From Rickettsiales bacterium Ac37b (GTDB lineage: Bacteria > Pseudomonadota > Alphaproteobacteria > Rickettsiales > Arcanibacteraceae), in NCBI GenBank assembly GCA_000746585.2, contig CP009217.2, positions 434,001 through 498,000 on the forward strand: a stretch of DNA of 64,000 nucleotides, given 5' to 3'. Each line of letters starts with the position of its first letter. The first letter of the stretch is position 1. Position numbers and translations under genes: made by a program. Under the pieces are notes generated by a model, which saw nothing but the letters and a program-made list of their open reading frames with translations, did not search any database and was not told the origin of the DNA. Below are positions 62,400-64,000 of the stretch, in pieces.

Positions 62400-62762
62400 T
62401 TAACGTGATCCAATAAACGAATAAGATTCTTTATTAGCACTCGTATGTTTGTGATGATGAGAAGTTAATTTATTTTTATGTTTATTTAATTGAGTTTCAA
62501 TTTTTCCTATAGCTTCATCAAAAGCTTTATAAGCGGTATCACCTGTACCATTTGCTTTCAGTACTTCTCCTCCTACTTTAGATTTGGGAGTAATAATAAT
62601 ATCTACACTATATGGGTCAGCATGCGGCTCTTTTGATAAAATTATTTCATTTTTTTGAATAAATTCAGAATATTTTTTTTCAATTTTATTAGAAAAGGAT
62701 TCATTTACATATTTTTTTAATGCATCTCCTACATCTATATGTTTACCGGCAATTATCTCCAT
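62400..62762 (-). CDS. hpf: Ribosome hibernation promoting factor, short form
   Basis: Binds the 30S decoding centre to dimerise or inactivate ribosomes in slow growth. From the ATG at 62762 (MEIIAGKHIDVGDALKKYV) it is 120 residues; the frame's upstream ATG at 62774 overlaps the ribosome site GGAGGG, so the inner start is preferred. The S30AE domain covers about 1-95 (YSVDIIITPKSKVGGEVLKA, AYKAFDEAIGKIETQL); a His-rich tail follows (TSHHHKHTS). It lies 29 bases after rpoN, the standard proteobacterial rpoN-hpf order. Confidence 0.93.
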   Translation of the reverse strand: MEIIAGKHIDVGDALKKYVNESFSNKIEKKYSEFIQKNEIILSKEPHADPYSVDIIITPKSKVGGEVLKANGTGDTAYKAFDEAIGKIETQLNKHKNKLTSHHHKHTSANKESYSFIGSR

Positions 62763-62791
62763 AAAACCCTCCATAATATTAAATACGATAG

Positions 62792-64000
62792 CTATCCTAT
62801 CATCTTACTTATTTTCCTTTTTGAAGATGATAAAATATTCAAAGACTCCCTGTATTTGGCTACAGTCCTTCTAGAAATTTGAATATTACGTTCTCCTAAT
62901 ATTTCGGCTATACGCTGATCAGATAATGTTTTATCATCAGTAAGCTCTTTTTCTAATAATCCTTTAATTAAGCTTTTAATTACTATACTAGATAGCTTAT
63001 CATCATTAGTATTAGAACCAATACAAGAAGAAAAGAAATATTTAAACTCAAATATACCAAGCGGAGTAGACATATATTTATGAGCCGTAGATCTACTAAT
63101 GGTACTTTCATGTAAACTTAAAGCATCAGCTACATTCTTTAAAGTCAAAGGCCTTAGATACATAACACCTCTTTCAAAAAAATCTTTCTGATACTCAACA
63201 ATGAATCTAGCAACTTTTAAAATTGTTTTAACTCGATGATCCACTGCCCTTGCTAATATATTAGCATTTTTTAAGTGTTCTGACAAATATTGTTGTTCAT
63301 GATTTTTAATTTTATTTTTAATTTTCAAATAATAATCGTAGTTTACCGATATTCTAGGCAGTATTTCACTATTCAATTCTATTATAAAACTACCATCAAT
63401 GTTTTTTTTAAGTAATATATCAGGTTTTATAGAATGATTCTGCATATTAGCATATATATTAGCTGGTCTAGGATTAAGAGTTTTAATTACCTTAATCATA
63501 GTATATATCTCTTTTAAATCTACATTACAAATCCTGGCAAGATTTACAAATTCACTATTTGCTACCAAAGGTAAATTTTCTATTAATTTTTCCATAGAAG
63601 AGCTTAATTTACCAATATTATTTAGCTGTATACGTAAGCACTCAGCTAAATTTCTAGCAAAGATGCCAGCTGGTTCAAAATTTTGTAATAAACTTAAGGT
63701 AGACTCTATCTCAGATATACTACAACCTATATTTCTAGATAGAGATATAAAATCACATTCTATATAACCGTTGTCATCAATATACTCTATAAGTTTGAAA
63801 GCTATTAACCGTATTCGATGATCTGAAATTGAAGTATATATTTGTCTTATTATATTTTCATGAAAAGTTTCTGAATAAGCAATATAACTAGTACTATCGC
63901 CTGTTCCATGTGGACGTACGTTATAATAATTATTTTCTACTATTTCACTTTCATCTAATTCGTGTTTTTCTTCTGCTTCACCACTATCAGAAATTAAAAA
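62792..64000 (-). CDS. rpoN: RNA polymerase sigma-54 factor, C-terminal part (cut by window edge)
   Basis: The alternative sigma factor for -24/-12 promoters that need an ATP-driven activator. The frame is open to base 64000, well beyond the first internal Met at 63595, so the gene is cut by the edge, leaving 402 codons. It includes the acidic linker (SGEAEEKHELDESEIVENN), the core-binding domain (GYIECDFISLSRNIGCSISE, LQNFEPAGIFARNLAECL), the HTH region (LSLHESTISRSTAHKYMSTP), and the RpoN box SRRTVAKYRESL near the end. Sigma-54 is missing from Rickettsia, so its presence is informative about the lineage. Confidence 0.97.
   Translation of the reverse strand, partial: FLISDSGEAEEKHELDESEIVENNYYNVRPHGTGDSTSYIAYSETFHENIIRQIYTSISDHRIRLIAFKLIEYIDDNGYIECDFISLSRNIGCSISEIESTLSLLQNFEPAGIFARNLAECLRIQLNNIGKLSSSMEKLIENLPLVANSEFVNLARICNVDLKEIYTMIKVIKTLNPRPANIYANMQNHSIKPDILLKKNIDGSFIIELNSEILPRISVNYDYYLKIKNKIKNHEQQYLSEHLKNANILARAVDHRVKTILKVARFIVEYQKDFFERGVMYLRPLTLKNVADALSLHESTISRSTAHKYMSTPLGIFEFKYFFSSCIGSNTNDDKLSSIVIKSLIKGLLEKELTDDKTLSDQRIAEILGERNIQISRRTVAKYRESLNILSSSKRKISKMIG

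Overview
The window is AT-rich, gene-dense alphaproteobacterial DNA that most resembles a member of the Rickettsiales, probably of the Midichloriaceae type. The reasons are the combination of a Rickettsiales-style type IV secretion cluster (four tandem VirB2-like pilins, a second-type VirB4 and a large Cys-rich partner), a short class I ribonucleotide reductase, an HAD-then-crotonase fatty-acid oxidation protein, many short palindromic intergenic repeats, and flagellar hook genes plus sigma-54, which are known from Midichloriaceae but not from classical Rickettsia. The assignment is inferred from gene content; no 16S rRNA gene is present.

Layout. 1-6.5 kb: the 5' part of bamA and rseP (envelope biogenesis) point left; a malate/lactate dehydrogenase and dnaE point right. 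6.5-7.5 kb: repeat-rich segment in which long inverted repeats flank a small Q/N-rich gene. 7.5-11.8 kb: fused beta-oxidation enzyme and an Mrp/Nuo-type antiporter subunit. 11.8-15.5 kb: three tandem copies of a cassette (127-aa membrane-anchored protein plus a large gene), in which only the last large gene is intact. 15.5-30.2 kb: housekeeping genes (pheST, amidase, rne, then a tpiA-secG-pyrG-epimerase-nagZ operon, ppiD). 30.2-31.8 kb: cold-shock protein with a self-complementary leader, then a DEAD-type helicase. 32-37.8 kb: fliK-flgD-flgE operon behind a good sigma-54 promoter match. 38-44.1 kb: SDF transporter, a gene-poor repeat region, and nrdA-nrdB-hemC. 44.4-52.2 kb: type IV secretion cluster. 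52.2-57.9 kb: tRNA-Gly, rnd, and an LRR-protein / small-protein / XRE-regulator module with operator-like palindromes, then a DASS transporter. 58-64 kb: uracil-DNA glycosylase family gene, ftsK, glpX, and rpoN with hpf; rpoN runs off the right edge.

Connections. The rpoN gene at the right edge and the -24/-12 match before fliK suggest a sigma-54-controlled hook regulon. FlgE and FlgD, both unusually long, each carry an internal domain duplication. A family of roughly 100-210-bp elements with TATAGT...ACTATA inverted ends is scattered through the window, often butting directly against stop codons. No transposase, integrase, CRISPR array or rRNA gene was found.
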